A stretch of 64,000 nucleotides of DNA, taken from contig NC_133650.1 in assembly GCF_009905375.1 (NCBI RefSeq), positions 144,096,476-144,160,475 on the forward strand, in the 5' to 3' direction. Of the stretch, positions 44,994-58,441 are shown in pieces. Within the stretch, counting starts at the first letter, position 1; every line of letters begins with the position of its first letter. The translations under genes were made by a program, and so were the position numbers. The DNA is from Apium graveolens (taxonomy: Eukaryota > Streptophyta > Magnoliopsida > Apiales > Apiaceae). The notes below the pieces were generated by a model. That model was given only the letters and a program-made list of their open reading frames with translations, did no database searches and was not told the origin of the DNA.

Positions 44994-47143
44994 TGTAATA
45001 ACTCCAATTTTTGGAAATTTTTGTAACCCTTATGAATAGTGATTTTGCTGATTATGCTGAATAAGGAAACTTTTCATGCCACACTATGTGGGGGTTCTTA
45101 TATTGTTATTCTGAGATCTTATTTGTACTCTATATGGTATATAAGTGTATGCAAAGATCGTCAGAATCCAAATTAGAACACTTTGATTTTTCCCAAAATC
45201 TACCAGATACCGAAAGAATTGCGTATAAGGTAACAGGATAAAAAGGATTTAAATTCAAGGATTATAAGATAGGATCATAAAAGGAATATAATGTATTGAG
45301 AAAGGTTAAGGAAACCCAAGTAATAAGATCCCGGGTATGATCCCTCAAACGAGAAACGAGAACGAAAGTTAAACAAACCGTATAACAGATCAGCGGTCAT
45401 TAGGCAAGCAATTAGGAGTTAATCAAGGAGGTTAGGGATGATGATGTCATCAAACCAATAAGAAGAGGACAAGCATGGGAAGATGACATAAGAATGATGG
45501 CCAAAGCATGACAAAAAGAAGTGTGTTGTCGGTTGATTGTGAACCACACAAAATTTACCATGGTAATAACCTAATTAACAAGCAAATCATCACACAAATA
45601 CCTAGGCAACCAAACAAGAAGCATTTCTTCTCCCCCCTCATTCTTGCTCTCGGCTTTTCCATGAAAAGCAAAGGAAAATTTTCAAAACTCAAGCTACACA
45701 CCTTCAAAAATCAAGAGGTTTGTTTCTTTAGCTTCCATAATTCATAACTTAGATGAGCCATAAGTTTAAGCTCAAGATTCCATGTTTAACATAGCTAATC
45801 AATTCATCAAAGTTCTTGGTGAATAGTGTTTTCAAGAAACTAACTTTGTGTTTTCTTATATTTTCTTCAAGATCCAAGCTTAAGTAGAGATAGTTAGTGG
45901 TTATTTAAGGCTTCCTAAGTGATTCTCCACTCTCCAAGGAAGGTATAACCCCTCTAAACCCTAACTTTACTTTGAGTATTAGGTTTGGTTTTGTTTGTTA
46001 TAGTTCATAAGAGCATGATTCTTTATGTTTAGAGTTTGGTTGGAATTATAATGATTTTGGGTTATAAATCTTGATGATTAGTTAATGAACTTAAGTAAGC
46101 TCTTAGTTCATGATTGAGAAGTAGTATAAATTGGAAATATTGAGTTGTTGGGTCCGTTTTAGTAAAGAATGGATGAAGTTTGGTTTTAGTGGTGATTGTG
46201 GGTTGAATTGTGAATTGATTGGAATGGTTTAAATTTGGTAATCGCGTAAACATAGCCGTCGTAATGCCCGATTTACTTTAGAACTGCTTTTGTTCTTAAC
46301 ATCCGGACCCGTGAACTCACTGTTAATTTTTGACCATTGCAATTATTAGATAGTTCATGTTACGAGCTTCGTTTTGATATGTGGTTCGCTTGAATCTGAT
46401 GTACGGTTTAGGAGAAATGATCGTTTTAAGTAACAGCGTTTCGCGACCGAACCATTACCCCTCGCCTTACTTTAAAACCTTGGTTAAGGACCTTAAATGA
46501 CTAATTGGATTGTGAAACAATTATGTAAAGTGTATTAGGCAGTTGGTAGGGTACTCGAGAAAGAATCACCTTAAAACTCTTAATGGTTAATTTATTAAAA
46601 ATGGTGGAGCTGAGGGTACTCGAACGACTTATGTGATTCGTTAAGCGTAGAAGTGGCCATAAGCGAACATTAGGGTTCAATTGGTTAAAGTATAGTTTAT
46701 TAAGACACCGGGGTTTAATTCCGACTTATGTTGTTGTTCATAGGTTATCGGACCCACTCTAAACTTAAATCTATCCGGGAGCACTCTGGCAAGTTTTCTA
46801 CCCGTTATACCGTTGTGGTGATGTATATATGTATATGCATTATCTTGTGATAGATGCATGATTGTTATTAGAAAATCTTGCGATATATTGGAGCATGTTG
46901 ATATGGTTTATATGCATGCCTGTTTCATAATGTTGATATCTAACTGTTGATTCGATTGCTTATAAGTTGCATAATACCTATACTAGAGATAAGCAGTAGT
47001 TGCGTATACCCTTAGTATAGGGGACCCAAAGGTGAACATATTTTTAAACCGGGAGTCGATGTTCCCGAGTATAATATATATATATATATAGATATAGATA
47101 TAGTTTTCAAAACTATTAATCGAATAAGGTTTATTCGATAACT

Positions 47144-47311
47144 TTATTTTATTTAATGAATATTATTTTGAATATTCATTCGAGGACTTATGACTCCGCT
47201 TATTTTATCTAATGAATATTACTTTGAATATTCATTCGAGGACTTATGACTCTGTTTATTCTATTTAATGAATATTATTTTGAATATTCATTCGAGGACT
47301 TATGACTCCGA
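47144..47311 (+). repeat. Three 56 bp tandem units in the Gypsy-B 5' LTR
   Basis: Units of TTATTTTATCTAATGAATAT...ATTCATTCGAGGACTTATGACTCCG. The 3' LTR has four units, so the pair differs by one whole unit. Confidence 0.92.
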
Positions 47312-48687
47312 TTATTTACTAAATAATATTCTTTATTTTATTAAAGAATAATGTTTCGATAATCAAACTTATTTTCGATTATTCAAATAAAGATAGTACT
47401 TTCGTATAAGTATATCTTTGGTTATTTAATATTCATTTCAAGTATGAGTTTTAAAACTTCTACTTCAATTCTTTATATAGAGATTATCCTTATGGGAATA
47501 TTATTTAAATAATAATATTCAGATATTTTCTAATATATCGGGACTGATTTATGTCATTAAATCAACATTACTCCAAACATTCTTAAAAGTGTTTTCGAGT
47601 CTTCCAAATGATTTTAAAAGTTAGAGCGGATCCCAAAACTCATTTTTATATTTAAGATCTTCCTTTCGAAGGGTATTTAAATACTCGCTCAAAACATGAG
47701 GGATCCGGCTCAGTGGTGTATTTTACATTCGCAACGAGGTTGCTGTTTTGAGAAAACATCTTGATTACTTGCCCATCGTTCGGGAAGTAAGTTCATCTAT
47801 TTGAGTCGGCAAAAGCAACATGGGCTCAGTGGGCGTCCATGAAAGTGTAAGTGGCTCAGTGGGAGTCCATCAAATGCGTAAGTGGCTGAGTGGAAGTCCA
47901 GCATAAGGTCCTATTGCGGCCAGGGTGATGACCAGTGGGGAATTCGTCCATCTACTAGAAGAAAAGGTTACTTATTGGTATCTTTGCCTGATCAGCAAGA
48001 TATCAAATTTATGCCAAGATTTTCTCCTTTCCAAATTCATTGGATATTACAACTCTGTTTATAATTTTCATAACAGAGGTTTTCAAGGAGTGTATGAAAT
48101 GTATATATATATATAGGTGTATATATATATCGGGACTTAATGAAGTATCTCGTAACTTCATTTCTTTCAAATGATATTTCAAAGATTGAATCTATTCAAG
48201 TCTTATCTTGTACTCTCATCAGTGTGATGAACTTTTGAAACGGATTATACCTTGAACGGTTGTAGTTCAAGTAGTATTAGGAAATGATATAAGTATATTG
48301 GAGTATCTTGTAACTTCATCTTTTCAACTTATATCTAGTAAATGATTATCTTATGCATGACAAAGATTTTCAGAAAAACGTTGAGACAAGGTTAGATATA
48401 TTAGATCACCTTGCAACGATATTTTATACAGTTATAAACTGGAACTCTGTATATATTATACATGTCAGAGAATTTCAAAGATTTTGAAAAGTATATAAAC
48501 ATATATACTAAATATTTTGCGACTCGGTCGCATTAAGAGGTCAAACTTGGTTCATTTCTTCTTGACCAAGACGTTCATGAGTACTATGAGAATGCTCATA
48601 TATTGTTAATTATTATACATATTATTTCGGTGGGCTTGTTGCTCACCCTTGCTTTCTTCTTTCATCACACAACAACAGATAGACAAG

Positions 48688-48771
48688 ATGAACAGGACCA
48701 AGCTCCCAATTTGCGAGCGGATAGGAAACGTTCCGCAGTTTCATGTAGGCGTTGATGCCGCTGTAGCTGAG
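48688..48771 (+). CDS. Putative LTR-borne leader exon (28 codons), Gypsy-B
   Basis: Frame MNRTKLPICERIGNVPQF... ends at GAG followed by GTAGAA, matching the Gypsy-A exon in place, length class and donor. Shared residues are R-I/V-G-N/S-V-P, then V and A-A-V/I-A-E. The 3' LTR copy at 58442-58525 is open too. A downstream AG (49279-49280) precedes the decayed extra ORF, but a 1-base shift means the two no longer join in phase here. Confidence 0.45.
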
Positions 48772-49092
48772 GTAGAAATTACCAATAGGCTAGGCTTTCA
48801 ACTTTTGATGTACCAGACTTATGCATATTTATGAATTGTATTAATGGCAAAGAATATGTAAATTTATTCAGAACCCCCTTTTAAGGTGTAACGGTTTATA
48901 ATTGTGGAATAAAATGACTTGTGTTATTTTTTGTATTCATCTCTGAGACTATAACTTGTGGTGTGTGTGTGTGTATATTGTGGGGTCACAGTACGCAGTA
49001 GTTGGTTGTTTATTAAGGTTAAGTGTTATTAAGGGAAATGGAACTCGTGACAACCCGGATCCCCGACCCCGGATTTGGGGGTGTTACAGAAA

Positions 49093-49104
49093 TGGTATCA
49101 GAGC
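49093..49104 (+). other. Gypsy-B primer-binding site (initiator Met tRNA)
   Basis: TGGTATCAGAGC four bases after the LTR end. Confidence 0.95.
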
Positions 49105-49280
49105 GAAGCGTTATAAACCTCAGAGATGATGTGACGTTAAAATAATAAGATCACTAAGATAATAAGAACTCTTGCCAAGTTCATAGTCGGACTACCTAAC
49201 GTAGTACTGACAGTTAAAACCCTTATGGGAACCCTTATAAATAACGTGATAGAAGCATAGTTCGTTATCGTATATGGTAG

Positions 49281-49471
49281 CGGGACTCCGAACCCTGAGG
49301 TTGAGGAGCAACAGTGCAATGATGTTCTATTACTTATTAGGAGATCAGAATGTGGATCCGATAGAGCGTCCTAACGAGGGACCGGATAATGCTCATGTTG
49401 AGGATGTAGCCGTTGAGGAGGTTGTCCCAGAAGAGATTATTGTCGTGGATGATCCTGACAAGATTGAATAA
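49281..49471 (+). pseudogene. Decayed extra ORF of Gypsy-B
   Basis: Starts after GGTAG as in Gypsy-A, reads NPEVEEQ in one frame, then shifts to an acidic stretch (DVAVEEVVPEEIIVVDDPD) that matches the acidic half of the Gypsy-A product in character and ends TAA at 49471. The basic C-terminal half is missing. Confidence 0.5.
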
Positions 49472-49499
49472 AGGACCACTGAGGAATTGATGACCATGG

Positions 49500-50360
49500 T
49501 TAGGGCGACTACCAGAGGTAGGATTGGCCGGTCACTACCGTAGGTTCGTTCAAGTTTGTAAAGATAGTAGCCCCTTTAACGTGGCTTGCTCATAAGACTA
49601 AGAAGTTCGAATGGACGAGAAATGCGAGAACAGCTTTTAAGAACTAAATCAAAGGTTGGTGACGGCCCCTATGTTGGCGTTGCCGGATGGAAAAAGGAGA
49701 TTTTGTGATGTGTAGTGACGCTTCGCATAAGGAATTAGGGTGCTTCTTATACTGCACAGCAAGGTAATCGCGTACGCGTTAAGACAATTAAGAGAATATA
49801 AAATTCGATATCCCCGCCTATGAGCTTGGGCTCGTGGCAATAGTTTTGCCCTAAAGATTGGAGGCACTACTTGTATGGAGAGAAGTGCGAGATTTACACA
49901 AGCCATAAGTGCTCTAGTGCACTTTCACGTAGAAAGAGCTCAACATGCGCCAGAGGAGGTGGTTAGAGCTAATCAAGGATTATGATTATGAGATTCTTTA
50001 TCATCCAGGGAAAGCCAAAATGGTGGCTAATGCCCTTAGTATAAAAGAGAGACTCAAGATGAAAATGTCTTTGGGAGAGTTGATAAGAGATTTTGAGAAA
50101 ATGGAAATAGAAGTGAAGGTAACCGGAGCCGGTACCGAAAAGCTGTTTGAGATTGCAATACAGCCCGAATTATTGGAAAAGAACATATTGTGCCAGAAAA
50201 AGTGATGAATGAAGGCAGAGAGCCAACAAATAGATAAGAGATTAATACCGAGAAAGATGATAAGGGAATAACAAGGTATTCCTACAAAATTTGGGTTCCA
50301 AACATTTAAGAGCTTAAGGACTGGATCTTAGATGAAATCCATAGCTCGAGGAATAAGATT
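49500..50360 (+). pseudogene. pol: Displaced RT-end/RNase H/integrase-start fragment in Gypsy-B
   Basis: Runs from GLAGHYRRF (compare 21850 in Gypsy-A) through the RNase H tail [20 protein letters not shown] (49945 on) to the start of integrase near 50340, colinear with ~21850-22680 of Gypsy-A but with many small indels. It lies upstream of the gag remnant, out of normal order, and is much better preserved than a second RNase H tail at ~52375. Confidence 0.8.
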
Positions 50361-50579
50361 TAGGGCAAACCCCGAATGTGATAGTCATGGAGGTTTCCAT
50401 TAAGAAAGAAGGAGCCCATAACATAATGAAGTGGAAAACAAGGATTTTAACGTATAAGATAACCCCAAGTATGGGAGAAGGATGAAACATTGCATACTAA
50501 GGAAACAGAAAGTCGAGTAAGGAAAGGAGACCCGAGACGGTACTCCTATACGGCAATTCATGGACCTGTCTAAAGAGAA

Positions 50580-51060
50580 CTCAGACTATTATCCCCAACC
50601 ACCACCCTGAGGAGACAGTGCGGTGGGAAATTCTTTCAGGACCTTTAAGTCGCTAAGCTCTCAGAGTTCCAAGAAACAACGAACCCAGTAGAGGCGAGAG
50701 CCTGGCTAAAGGAAATATAGGAATCATTTGAGATTCTAAATGATTGACGAAGCGCAAAAAAAATTGTTTTTGTCACTTACCCTCCTAAGAGAGAGTCCAC
50801 CCGCTGGTGAAAGACCAAGAAAGGCATGGAGCCAGAGGTTAGAATAAACTGATTAAAGTTTAGTCAATTGTTTTTGGGAAAGTAATTCCCAAGGTTATGG
50901 AGATAGTGTAAAAGCTTTAGAGCCAGAACAAAGGCGGACGAGTATGATGAATTATGAACCTAAGTTGTAAAAGTTGTCAAGATTCGTTCTGAGGACACGA
51001 ATCCAGAATGACGGGATGTTTGAAATCAACACTTATGTTGTGTTGGTTCATGTAATGGTT
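50580..51060 (+). pseudogene. gag: Gag remnant of Gypsy-B
   Basis: Short matches in shifting frames to the Gypsy-A capsid domain: FRTFKSLS, ARAWLKEI, SFEILN, then QLFLGK followed by a stop. Too many stops for any product. Confidence 0.7.
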
Positions 51061-53870
51061 GTAATAGAAATGAAAATAAAAGACTGAAAAGGGAAGGAGT
51101 ATAAAGGGATATAAAAGAAATAGAGTTGAGAAGTGATAAGGGAGTTAGGTATGGGAAACCCTAAGAAACCCTTGCAATAAATATAGAGAAGTGTGTCATC
51201 ATCAGCGTGATGGTGACTGATCATGAGATAAATTCAAGGTTTGAAGGCGTAAGCGATACTTATAGTTAATTCCCTTAAAGTTGAGAGTATTCGATGAAAC
51301 TTTGAGATAGATCGATGGATTAATAAGGAAACACGGATGGACTGAGGAGACAGGATAACAAGAATTTAGTAAAATGGGATGAAGGAAGTAACCTTCAAGA
51401 ATGTGAAGTGTAAGACCGGTGGCTTGATACCCAGAAAGGGAGACGCCGGGTATGAAAGATATCCCAATATTGAGATGACTGTTGAGATAAATAAAAAAGG
51501 TAAATGAGTAGTTAGAACTAAAAGGTTCACGTTGAACATGACCAATATCTTCTAGAACATCCCTGTTATCATTACTGAATCAGGCAAGAAAAGCGGATAA
51601 CCGTTGTTATCTTTTGGAGGCCATATTGATTGACCTCATTTTGAATACAGATGTTATTGTGAAATTAGGCAGATACTATCGAGGTGGGAATGATTGAATA
51701 AGACACTCTTATAAGGGATATATGACTTAATTTATCCATGGAAGGATGCATGTACCTTTTTAAGCGTGGAATTAAGGATAGAACATCAGTAACTTAAAAT
51801 GAATCCTAGGGGAATGCATAAAGGTTGGCATTTCACCCTTAATAGGGATAGTATGAGTTTTGACAGTATGAATTGGAAAGGATTAAGGTAACAACAACCT
51901 TTAAGGTTCAGTGGAGAAATTTTTCAGAAGTATACAGACAATGGTTCTAGTATTAGTAAATGGTATTTTGATATGCCCTGTATCTAGGGAATACAGGAGG
52001 AGCGATTCAAGGATAACCTTAGAGGTCTTACAAGGAGAAAGGTAATATTCAAAGTTCTCAAGAATAGAAATTTTGATAAAGGAAATATGACATAATTATA
52101 ATAATGCCTGGAGGGCACGTGTTGAACCATAAGAAAGTATAGATCAACCCAATGAAGGTCGAGATTGGTGAAAACAAGTAGGACCCAAGATAAGAGACGT
52201 CCTAAGTATGATTGAGAGTCAGTCGTGATAATGTTAACCTCTAAAAGACCGAGGCAATAACTTATGGAAAAATGGTGATATTTTTTTTTCACCAAAGCAT
52301 AAGGAAGAGCATTTTCACACAAGAAGTGATTGGAAATGAGGTAGAAAATTTAGTTGAAGATCATTTAAAATGACATTGATTATAAGGAAATTTTACTATC
52401 AGGAAAGGCCAAAGAGGTGGCCGACACTTTAAGTGTAAGAGAGCAATTATAGGCGCTCGTGCCAGAGGAATACAGTGATGATGGTTAAAGCTGTGAAGGT
52501 TGTATTATGGTTTGAAAGATTGACATTCCTTCTGATGATTGTGCGATACTCAACCTTGATAGTAGTTTGGTAAAGATTTAATTTATGAAATCGCCGTGAG
52601 CGGGCTATCTATCTTATAAGGTCATATCTTGAGATAAGCTAGGACCATGTTACGAAAGGACTAAATGAACCTTTGAGCTTCATGTCTCCTAATAAAGACT
52701 TATGGTTAATAATGGTATTAACCTGCTATCGTTGCTTTCATTGAAACTCTTCTGCAATTTTATCTGCTTCATGTCATGTATGTGCGTCAGGATCAAGAGT
52801 GTTCTTCATGGATCATGAATGGTGATTATGTTACCTCCTTAGAAGGATTCGATACGATATGTATGGACTCCGGATGGTTAGCTATTAAGATTTCATGGAA
52901 AACGAATGACTATAGTAGGTCAACGGTGGACCATAGTAATGCAGGAATAATTCTACGAGTAATGAGCCGATTACTTACAACTGTGAGAGTTGTATTGGAA
53001 TGGAAGTTGAGATTGAGTACCACTAATCGGGTCATGGTGGTGTATAAGTTATCATTGATAGACTAATTAAGTAGATTATCTACCTATTGAATACTTATTC
53101 TTTTTTTTCAATAGAGAGTCGTATTACTATACAAGGAAGGTTGCGGTGCAAGCATAGAATTCTAGTATAGATGACGTCTAGAATGAAATCCCAGATTCGA
53201 TTTTCGATGTCGAGGGAGTTTCAAAGGTGATTGTTTATAAGCTCGAGCAAGAGCATGGGTCTATAGAATGATGGACAGAATAGCAAAAAAAAAATATTTA
53301 AGCATGTGAAATGCGATGCGATAATACTTGATATTGATACATATACACATATGTTTTGTTCTCCTATAACAAACCTCTATAGTTCAGAGGTAGATTCCAA
53401 GCCAGATATTTGTGGCAGTATATTTTTCTTCATATACAATTCTCTTGAATTCGCTCTTTTTTTCCTTTTCATTTTGTATAAGCTGAGAAGAACAACCCTT
53501 CCAGAAGGGGAGGTATTGCCAAATGACTATCTATCTGTGTGATAGAAGCCTAGTAGGATACCACATGTTGTTTAATTGCTTGTCAAGTACTAAAGGCTGG
53601 CCACCTTCTGTACTAACTATGCGATATAACAAGTGTTCATGATCATAGTGATCTCTCAATAAATTCTTTTACTTCTATACGATGGATCAAGCTTTCAAAG
53701 ATAGAAGCAACTAGAAATGAGTAGTATCAGTGCGGTGGTATTCTGAATCTAACGCGTTCATGATACTAAGGTTGACGCAATTATTAAAAGGTGATAGAAT
53801 GCTAACGAGCAAAAGTGTAACCAGTATAGTATTATGTACGGAAGATAGTAATGACTACGAACAAGAAAAG
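51061..53870 (+). pseudogene. Unreadable pol remnant of Gypsy-B
   Basis: By position this should be protease, RT, RNase H and early integrase. I can only read a worn RNase H tail near 52370-52440 (LSGKAKEVADTLSVRE, compare [16 protein letters not shown] of Gypsy-A). The RT active-site motif is not visible. The small ORFs here show no family likeness. Confidence 0.5.
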
Positions 53871-54632
53871 AAGGAGTATTGAGAAGCAAAAGCTATAGTG
53901 CTAGAAGCTATGATGAGAGTCTGTGTAATAGACTTGAAAGAAATTGGAATGATCACTTAACGCGGATTGAGTTTTCTTACGATAATAGAACGTATGTCAG
54001 TATCGAGATATCGCCTTATAAGATCCTTGAGGGAACACAATGTCGATCTCCCTTATGTTAGGATGATGTTGCAGAGCGCAAGATGCTCGGACCAGCAGTG
54101 TTCCAAAGGACCAAGGATATAATAGATCTAATCAGAGGACGGCTGGTAGTAGCCCAAGATGGACATAAGAAGTATGTTGATTTGACATGAAAGGACAAAG
54201 AATAGGAAGTAGGGGACCTAGTGCTGTTATAGGTATTCCCTTGGAAAGGATAGATGAGGTTCGGAAAGAAAGGAAAGCTAAGCCCACGAATTGTTGGACC
54301 CTTGGATACATTAAGACGTATTGGGAAATTAGCATATGAGCTAGCCCTACCCCCGAACATGTAGGAAGTTCATAATGTGTTCCACGTATCAATGTTAAGG
54401 AAGTGTAATTCGGATGCCAGACAAATAGGGGCATATGAGCGCCTAGACATGCAACCAGACATAACCTATATGGAGCAACCAGGAAGGGTTATAAATTGAA
54501 AAAGGAACAAGTGCTTAGGAGAAGGGTTATCAAACTAGTCAGAGTTTGATGGTAGAACCACAATGTAGGAAAATTTACTTGAGAGTTAGAAAGTGCAATT
54601 CTTAGAGAGTATCCCTATTAATTTTCTATCTG
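53871..54632 (+). pseudogene. pol: Integrase end and chromodomain remnant of Gypsy-B
   Basis: Colinear with 23200-23922 of Gypsy-A: HLTRIEFSYDN, EGTQCRSPL, GPAVFQRTKDIIDLIRGRL, then GKLSPRIVG and the chromodomain-like end (LRRRVIKLVRV, ELESAILREYP in shifting frames). Several stops interrupt it. The place of the Gypsy-A TAG is sense here (MQPDITY). Confidence 0.85.
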
Positions 54633-54649
54633 ATCCCGGGATGGAATCC

Positions 54650-54666
54650 TTTTAAGGAGGGGAGAC
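54650..54666 (+). other. Gypsy-B polypurine tract
   Basis: TTTTAAGGAGGGGAGAC directly before the 3' LTR; intact, as needed for replication in trans. Confidence 0.88.
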
Positions 54667-56741
54667 TGTAATAACCCCAATTTTTGGAAATTTTTGTAAC
54701 CCTTATAAATAGTGATTTTGCTGAATAAGGAAACTTTTCATACCACACTATGTGGGGGTTCTTATATTGTTATTCAGAGATCTTATTTTTACTCTATATG
54801 GTATATAAGTATATGCAAAGATCGTCAGAATCCAAATTCGAACACTTTGATTTTTCCCGAAAATCCACCAGATGCCGAAAGAATTGAGTATAAGGTAACA
54901 GGATAAAAAGGATTTAAATTCAGGGATTATAAGAGAGGATCATAAAAGGAATATAATGTATTGAGAAAGGTTAAGGAAACCCAAGTAATAAGATCCCGGG
55001 TATGATCCCTCAAACGAGAAACGAGAACGAAAGTTAAACGAACCGTATAACAGATCAGCGGTCATTAGGCAAGCAATTAGGAGTTAATCAAGGAGGTTAG
55101 GGATGATGATGTCATCAAACCAATAAGAAGAGGACAAGCATGTGAAGATGACATAAGAATGATGACCTAAGCATGACAAAAAGAAGTGTGTTGTTGGTTG
55201 ATTGTGAACCACACAAAATTTACCATGGTAATAACCTAATTAACAAGCAAATCATCACACAAATACCTAGGCAACCAAACAAGAAGCATTTCTTCTCCCC
55301 CCTCATTCTTGCTCTCGGCTTTTCCATGAAAAGCAAAGGAAAATTTTCAAAACTCAAGCTACACACCTTCAAAAATCAAGAGGTTTGTTTCTTTAGCTTC
55401 CATAATTCATAACTTAGATGAGCCATAAGTTTAAGCTCAAGATTCCATGTTTAACATAGCTAATCAATTCATCAAAGTTCTTGGTGAATAGTGTTTTCAA
55501 GAAACTAACTTTGTGTTTTCTTATATTTTCTTCAAGATCCAAGCTTAGTAGAGATAGTTGGTGGTTATTTAAGGCTTCCTAAGTGATTCTCCACTCTCCA
55601 AGGAAGGTATAACCCCTCCAAACCCTAACTTTACTTTGAGTATTAGGTTTGGTTTTGTTTGTTATATTTCATAAGAGCATGATTCTTGTATGTTTAGAGT
55701 TTGGTTGGAATTATAATGATTTTGGGTTATAAATCTTGATGATTAGTTAATGAACTTAAGTAAGCTCTTAGTTCATGATTGAGAAGTAGTATAAATTGGA
55801 AATATTGAGTTGTTGGGGTGTTGTAGTAAAGAATGGATGAAGTTTAGTTGTAGTGGTGATTGTGGGTTGAATTGTGAATTGATTGGAATGGTTTAAATTT
55901 GGTAATCGCGTAAATATAGCCGTCGTAATGCCCGATTTACTTTAGAACTGCTTTTGTTCTTAACATCAGGACCCGTGAACTCACTGTTAGGTTTTGACCA
56001 TTGCCATGATTAGATAGTTCATGTTACGAGCTTCGTTTTGATATGTGGTTCGCTTGAATCTGATGTACGGTTTAGGAGAAACGACCGTTTTAAGTAACGG
56101 CGTTTCGCGACCGAACCATTACCCCTCGCCTTACTTTAAAACTTTGGTTAAGGACCTTAAATGACTAATTGGATTGTTAAACAATTATTTAAAGTGTATT
56201 AGGAAGTTGGTAGGTTACTCGCGAAAGAATCACCTTAAAACTCTTAATGGTTAATTTATTAAAAATGGTGGGGCCGAGGGTACTCGAACGACTTATGTGA
56301 TTCGTTAAGCGTAGAAGTGACCATAAGTGAACATTATGGTTCAATTGGTTAAAGTCTAGTTTATTTAGCGACCGGGGTTTAATTCCGACTTATGTTGTTG
56401 TTCATAGGTTATCGGACCCACTCTAAGCTTAAGTCTATCCGGGAGCACTCAGGCAAGTTTTCTACCCGTTATACTGTTGTGGTGATGTATATATGTATAT
56501 GCATTATCTTGTGATAGATGCATGATTGTTATTAGCAAATCTTGCGATATATTGGAGCATGTTGATATGGTTTATATGCATGCCTGTTTCATAATATTGA
56601 TATCTAACTGTTGATTCGATTGCTTATAAGTTGCATAATACCTATGCTAGAGATAAGCAGTAATTGCGTATACCCTTAGTATAGGGGACCCAAAGGTGAA
56701 CATTTTCTAAACCGGGAGTCGATGTTCCCCGGTATAATATA

Positions 56742-56774
<33 letters not shown>

Positions 56775-56822
56775 AGATATAGTTTTCAAAACTATTAATC
56801 GAATAAGGTTTATTCGATAACT

Positions 56823-57046
56823 TTATTTTATTTAATGAATATTATTTTGAATATTCATTCGAGGACTTATGACTCCGCTTATTTTATCTAATGAATATTA
56901 CTTTGAATATTCATTCGAGGACTTATGACTCCGATTATTTTATCTAATGAATATTACTTTAAATATTCATTCGAGGACTTATGACCCTGTTTATTCTAAT
57001 TAATGAATATTATTTTGAATATTCATTCGAGGACTTATGACTCCGA
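56823..57046 (+). repeat. Four 56 bp tandem units in the Gypsy-B 3' LTR
   Basis: Same unit as at 47144, one more copy; the second and third units are most alike, pointing to recent duplication. Confidence 0.92.
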
Positions 57047-57844
57047 TTATTGACTAAATAATATTCTTTATTTTATTAAAGAATAATGTTTCGATAATCA
57101 AACTTATTTTTCGATTATTTAAATAAAGATAGTACTTTCGTATAAGTATATCTTTGGTTATTTAATATTCATTTCAAGTATGAGTTTTAAAACTTCTACT
57201 TCAATTCTTTATATAGAGATTATCCTTATGGGAATATTATTTAAATAATAATATTCAGATATTTTCTAATATATCGGGACTGATTTATGTCATTAAATCA
57301 GTATTACTCCTAACATTCTTAAAAGTGTTTTCGAGTTTTCAAAATGATTTTAAAAGTTAGAGCGGATCCCAAAACTCATTTTTATATTTAAGATCTTCCT
57401 TTCGAAGGGGATTTAAATACTCGCTCAAAACCTGAGGGATCCGTCTCAGTGGTGTATTTTACATTCACAACGAGGTTGTTGTTTTGAGAAAACATCTTGA
57501 TTACTTGCCCATCATTCGGGAAATAAGTTCATCTATTTGAATCGACATAAGCAACATGGGCTCAGTGGGCGTCCATGAAAGTGTAAGTGGCTCAGTGGGA
57601 GTCCATCAAATGCGTAAGTGGCTGAGTAGCAGTCGAGCATAAGATCCTATTGCGGCCAGGGTGATGACCAGTGGGGAATTCGTCCATCTACTAGTAGAAA
57701 AGGTTACTTATTGGTATCTTTTCCTGATCAGCAAGATATCAAGTTTATGCCAAAGTTTTCTCCTTTCCAAATTCATTGGATATTACAACTCTGTTTATAA
57801 TTTTCATAACAGAGGTTTTCAAGGAGTGTATGAAATGTATATAT

Positions 57845-57848
57845 ATAG

Positions 57849-57883
<35 letters not shown>
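57845..57883. repeat. (TA)n microsatellite in the Gypsy-B 3' LTR
   Basis: Long alternating TA run; the matching place in the 5' LTR (48103-48132) is shorter and interrupted. Confidence 0.9.
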
Positions 57884-57886
<3 letters not shown>

Positions 57887-58441
57887 GGACTTAATGAAGT
57901 ATCTCGTAACTTCATTTCTTTCAAATGATATTTCAAAGATTGAATGTATTCAAGTCTTATCTTGTAGTCTCATCAGTGTTATGAACTTTTGAAACGGATT
58001 ATACCTTGAACGGTTTTAGTTCAAGTAGTATTAAGAAAAGATATAAGTATATTGGAGTATCTTGTAACTTCATCTTTTCAACTTATATCTAGTAAATGAT
58101 TATCTTATGCATGACAAAGATTTTCAGAAAAACGTTGAGACAAGGTTAGATATATGAGATCACCTTGCAACGATATTTTATACAGTTATAAACTGGAACT
58201 CTGTGTATATTATATATGTCAGAGGATTTCAAAGATTTCGAAAAGTATATAAACATATATACTATATATTTTGCGACTCGGTCGCATTAAGAGGTCAAAC
58301 TTGGTTCATTTCTTCTTGACCAAGACTTTCATGAGTACTATGAGAATGCTCATATATTGTTAATTATTATACATATTATTTCGGTGGGCTTGTTGCTCAC
58401 CCTTACTTTCTTCTTTCATCACACAACAACAGATAGACAAG

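Larger units (their letters stand above)
44994..49088 (+). repeat. Gypsy-B 5' LTR (4095 bp)
   Basis: Same order of features as the Gypsy-A LTR but clearly diverged: (TA)n near 47075, three 56 bp units (47144-47311), TGGCTCAGTGGG triplet near 47820-47900, TATA-like ATTATACATATT near 48612, and the leader exon at 48688-48771. Confidence 0.95.

Noticed and set aside
52776..53066. 96-codon ORF in the Gypsy-B interior
   Set aside because: No similarity to Gypsy-A pol or any family I know, in a heavily decayed region; probably chance.
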